A stretch of DNA of 64,000 nucleotides. Origin: Paenibacillus sp. BIC5C1 (GTDB lineage Bacteria; Bacillota; Bacilli; Paenibacillales; Paenibacillaceae). The DNA is taken from positions 4,836,001-4,900,000 of the forward strand of contig NZ_CP135922.1 in the NCBI RefSeq assembly GCF_032399705.1, in the 5' to 3' direction. Made by a program: the position numbers and the translations under genes. Below, in pieces: positions 62,285-64,000 of this stretch. The stretch's first letter is position 1. Every line of letters begins with the position of its first letter. The notes below the pieces were generated by a model that was not told where the DNA came from, did no database searches, and saw only the letters and a list, made by a program, of their open reading frames with translations.

Positions 62285-62490
62285 AACGAATTCAGATAAG
62301 TTTATTTTGAATTAGAGGCGATTATAAAAATCTAACGAATCTCAGGAAACTTATTTCACAAAAACACCCTCAAAACAGCGCAATTTCGCTCCATCTGTTC
62401 TAAATAGGATCTTCTCATTTCGTTAGAGAATAGAAAAGGTTCATATTCATGAAATAAGGCTTCTCAGGTTCATAAGATGTAGGATCAACA
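62285..62490. repeat. A/T-rich intergenic segment with several inverted-repeat pairs
   Basis: This 200-base stretch of the 519-base gap between aroK and gnd has no ORF of note. It contains AATTCA/TGAATT (62289-62294 and 62308-62313), CTAACGAA/TTCGTTAG (62332-62339 and 62419-62426) and CTTATTTCA/TGAAATAAG (62350-62358 and 62450-62458), plus CTCAGG twice (62341 and 62463). The pairs interlock rather than nest, unlike a simple hairpin. It looks like a decayed or miniature repeat element; copies elsewhere in the genome would settle it. Confidence 0.4.
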
Positions 62491-62505
62491 GCTTACATAT
62501 ACGGT

Positions 62506-62552
62506 AAAAAAGAGACCTGGAGGTCATCGGTATGAACCGACTCTCCAAGTCC
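62506..62552 (-). terminator. gnd terminator
   Basis: Outer stem GGACTTGGAG/CTCCAGGTCTC with an inner CGGT/ACCG hairpin is followed on the minus strand by TTTTTT. Confidence 0.75.
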
Positions 62553-62645
62553 CCTTTCCAAGCTTCTGCCCATGCCTTTCTTCCAGCCAAGGCTCCTGAT
62601 TCAGGACACTTTAGCCAACTCACACGGACTTGCATATATACGTTA

Positions 62646-64000
62646 CTATTCCATCCAGTTGTGGTGGAAACTGCCTTCTTTGTCCACACGTTTGAACGTA
62701 TGAGCGCCAAAGTAGTCACGTTGTGCTTGCAGCAGGTTCGCAGGCAAACGCTCTGTACGGTAGCTATCGTAGTAGGACAAGGCACTGGAGAACCCAGGAA
62801 CCGGAACGCCTTGAGTTACCGCAGCCGCTACAACTTCACGCCATGCACCTTGGTAGGATTCTACAATGTTTTGGAAATATGGATCCAGAAGCAGGTTTTT
62901 CAGTGCTGCATCTTTGTCATACGCTTCTTTGATGTTTTGCAGGAACTGAGAACGGATGATGCAACCACCACGGAAGATCATGGCGATGTTGCCGTATTTC
63001 AGATCCCAGCCGTACTCGTCGGAAGCTGCACGCATTTGTGCAAATCCTTGTGCATAGGATACGATTTTACTTGCAAACAGCGCTTTACGCACATTCTCGA
63101 TGAACGCCTTTTTGTCACCGGAGAAGGCTTCAACCGCAGGTCCGTTCAGGATTTTGCTTGCTGCCACACGCTCATCTTTCATCGCAGACAGGAAGCGGGA
63201 GAATACGGATTCGGTAATCATGGACAATGGTACGCCGAGATCCAGCGCGCTTTGGCTTGTCCATTTTCCTGTTCCTTTTTGTCCGGCTGCATCCAGAATG
63301 ACATCAACCATTGGTTTGCCCGTTTCTGGATCGTATTTGGAGAAGATGTCTGCCGTGATTTCGATCAAATAGCTATCCAGCTCTCCCTGGTTCCATTCTG
63401 TAAAGATAGCGTGAAGCTCTTCAACGGACACATTTAACACAGATTTGAGCAGGTGGTAAGCTTCACCAATCAGCTGCATATCTCCGTATTCGATACCGTT
63501 ATGCACCATTTTCACATAATGTCCGGCACCGTCTGGTCCAATATATGTACAACAAGGATCGTCACCGACTTTGGCCGAAATGGCTGTCAGGATCGGTTCA
63601 ACCAGCTTGTACGCACTCTCTTGTCCACCAGGCATAATTGCTGGGCCTTTCAACGCGCCTTCTTCCCCACCGGATACACCTGTACCGATGAAGCGAATGC
63701 CTTTGTCTTCCAGCTCTTTGCTGCGACGTTGGGTGTCAGGGAAGTATGCGTTACCGCCATCAATGATGATGTCGCCCTCATCCAAATGAGGAAGCAGTTG
63801 TTCAATGGTAGCGTCGGTTGCATAACCAGCTTGTACCATGATCAGGATTTTGCGCGGGGATTCCAGGGATGCCACAAACTCTTCAATAGAGAATGTGCCT
63901 GTCAGGTTTTTACCTTCGGCTTCTTTCAGAAGATCGTTGGTTTTCTCCGGAGAACGGTTAAATACCGACACCGTGAAACCTCTGCTTTCAATGTTAAGGG
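62646..64000 (-). CDS. gnd: 6-phosphogluconate dehydrogenase (decarboxylating), 5' end outside window
   Basis: About 451 codons are present; the N-terminal end is cut by the window edge. The enzyme oxidatively decarboxylates 6-phosphogluconate to ribulose 5-phosphate with NADP+. Motifs are [18 protein letters not shown], the catalytic [27 protein letters not shown], and the C-terminal tail [20 protein letters not shown] that closes the active site. The first residues in the window ([16 protein letters not shown]) are the end of the Rossmann beta-2 strand, so roughly twenty residues are missing. The product feeds rpe, whose gene lies at 2.5-3.1 kb. Any promoter is out of view. Confidence 0.97.
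   Translation of the reverse strand, partial: LNIESRGFTVSVFNRSPEKTNDLLKEAEGKNLTGTFSIEEFVASLESPRKILIMVQAGYATDATIEQLLPHLDEGDIIIDGGNAYFPDTQRRSKELEDKGIRFIGTGVSGGEEGALKGPAIMPGGQESAYKLVEPILTAISAKVGDDPCCTYIGPDGAGHYVKMVHNGIEYGDMQLIGEAYHLLKSVLNVSVEELHAIFTEWNQGELDSYLIEITADIFSKYDPETGKPMVDVILDAAGQKGTGKWTSQSALDLGVPLSMITESVFSRFLSAMKDERVAASKILNGPAVEAFSGDKKAFIENVRKALFASKIVSYAQGFAQMRAASDEYGWDLKYGNIAMIFRGGCIIRSQFLQNIKEAYDKDAALKNLLLDPYFQNIVESYQGAWREVVAAAVTQGVPVPGFSSALSYYDSYRTERLPANLLQAQRDYFGAHTFKRVDKEGSFHHNWME

Noticed and set aside
62532..63437. A 301-codon rightward frame antisense to gnd
   Set aside because: The other strand is an intact gnd with all catalytic motifs. The antisense protein shows no family similarity.
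1..64000. CRISPR arrays, rRNA or tRNA genes, insertion sequences, prophage genes and toxin-antitoxin pairs
   Set aside because: No regularly spaced repeats, transposase or integrase motifs, or structural RNA signatures were found by reading both strands.

Overview
The window is a stretch of low-to-middle GC Firmicute chromosome. Gene content and order point to Bacillales, most likely Paenibacillus or a close relative. The reasons are SpoVM, RemA, CcpA, YlaN, YlbF/YlbG, FtsW and a bacillithiol-type YtxJ; Bacillus-like synteny from yicC through remA, gmk, rpoZ, coaBC, priA, def, fmt, rsmB, rlmN, prpC, prkC, rsgA and rpe; and AGGAGG-type ribosome binding sites with frequent TTG/GTG starts. I see no rRNA, tRNA, CRISPR array, prophage or insertion sequence. 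This is mostly core genome, largely on the minus strand. The species is inference.

Region by region. 1-2.1 kb: a partial fatty-acid kinase gene (fakA/yloV), a 640-base gap with hairpins and an orphan rightward terminator, rpmB with a structured leader, and a 26-codon spoVM. 2.2-20.5 kb: the long minus-strand housekeeping block for translation quality (def, fmt, rsmB, rlmN, rsgA), PASTA kinase and phosphatase signalling, replication restart (priA), CoA synthesis, omega subunit, gmk and remA, headed by a methionine/folate fusion gene and preceded by dapF. 20.7-28.9 kb: a Ca2+-type P-type ATPase, rqcH (ribosome rescue), a GNAT, a PHP phosphoesterase, a LysR regulator and an unknown protein. 29-35 kb: ylbG, ylbF, an XPB-type helicase with its partner protein behind a LexA-like box, and an M20 peptidase. 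35.2-41.9 kb: yugN-ftsW, an Asp23 protein, a Ca2+/H+ antiporter, ylaN, an HPr-like protein without the catalytic histidine, an M29 aminopeptidase and a lipoprotein. 42-48.5 kb: a GAF-GGDEF diguanylate cyclase, rpsD with an S4-type leader, and a class A PBP with fibronectin III tails. 48.6-55 kb: acsA and acuA (divergent, with a cre site), mtnN, ccpA, ytxJ, a zinc-ribbon protein and a DJ-1/PfpI protein. 55-64 kb: ptsI and a GlcNAc-type EIICBA, a CoA-binding protein, a divergent EPSP synthase, a rhodanese, a possible 36-residue small protein, aroK, an intergenic repeat-like segment, and gnd running off the end.

How the genes connect. Carbon control is a visible theme: CcpA, a Crh-like HPr homologue, enzyme I, a sugar permease, and a cre site in front of acsA, whose product would be switched off by AcuA acetylation. 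Cell-envelope control is another: PrkC/PrpC, FtsW, the class A PBP and SpoVM. No complete novel system stands out. The items most worth a second look are the XPB/partner pair with a LexA-like box, the His-less HPr, the divergent AroA, the structured gap upstream of rpmB, the small ORF at 61.4-61.5 kb and the repeat-like segment at 62.3-62.5 kb. Many starts were set by ribosome binding sites and differ from the longest open frame; the reasons are given per gene.
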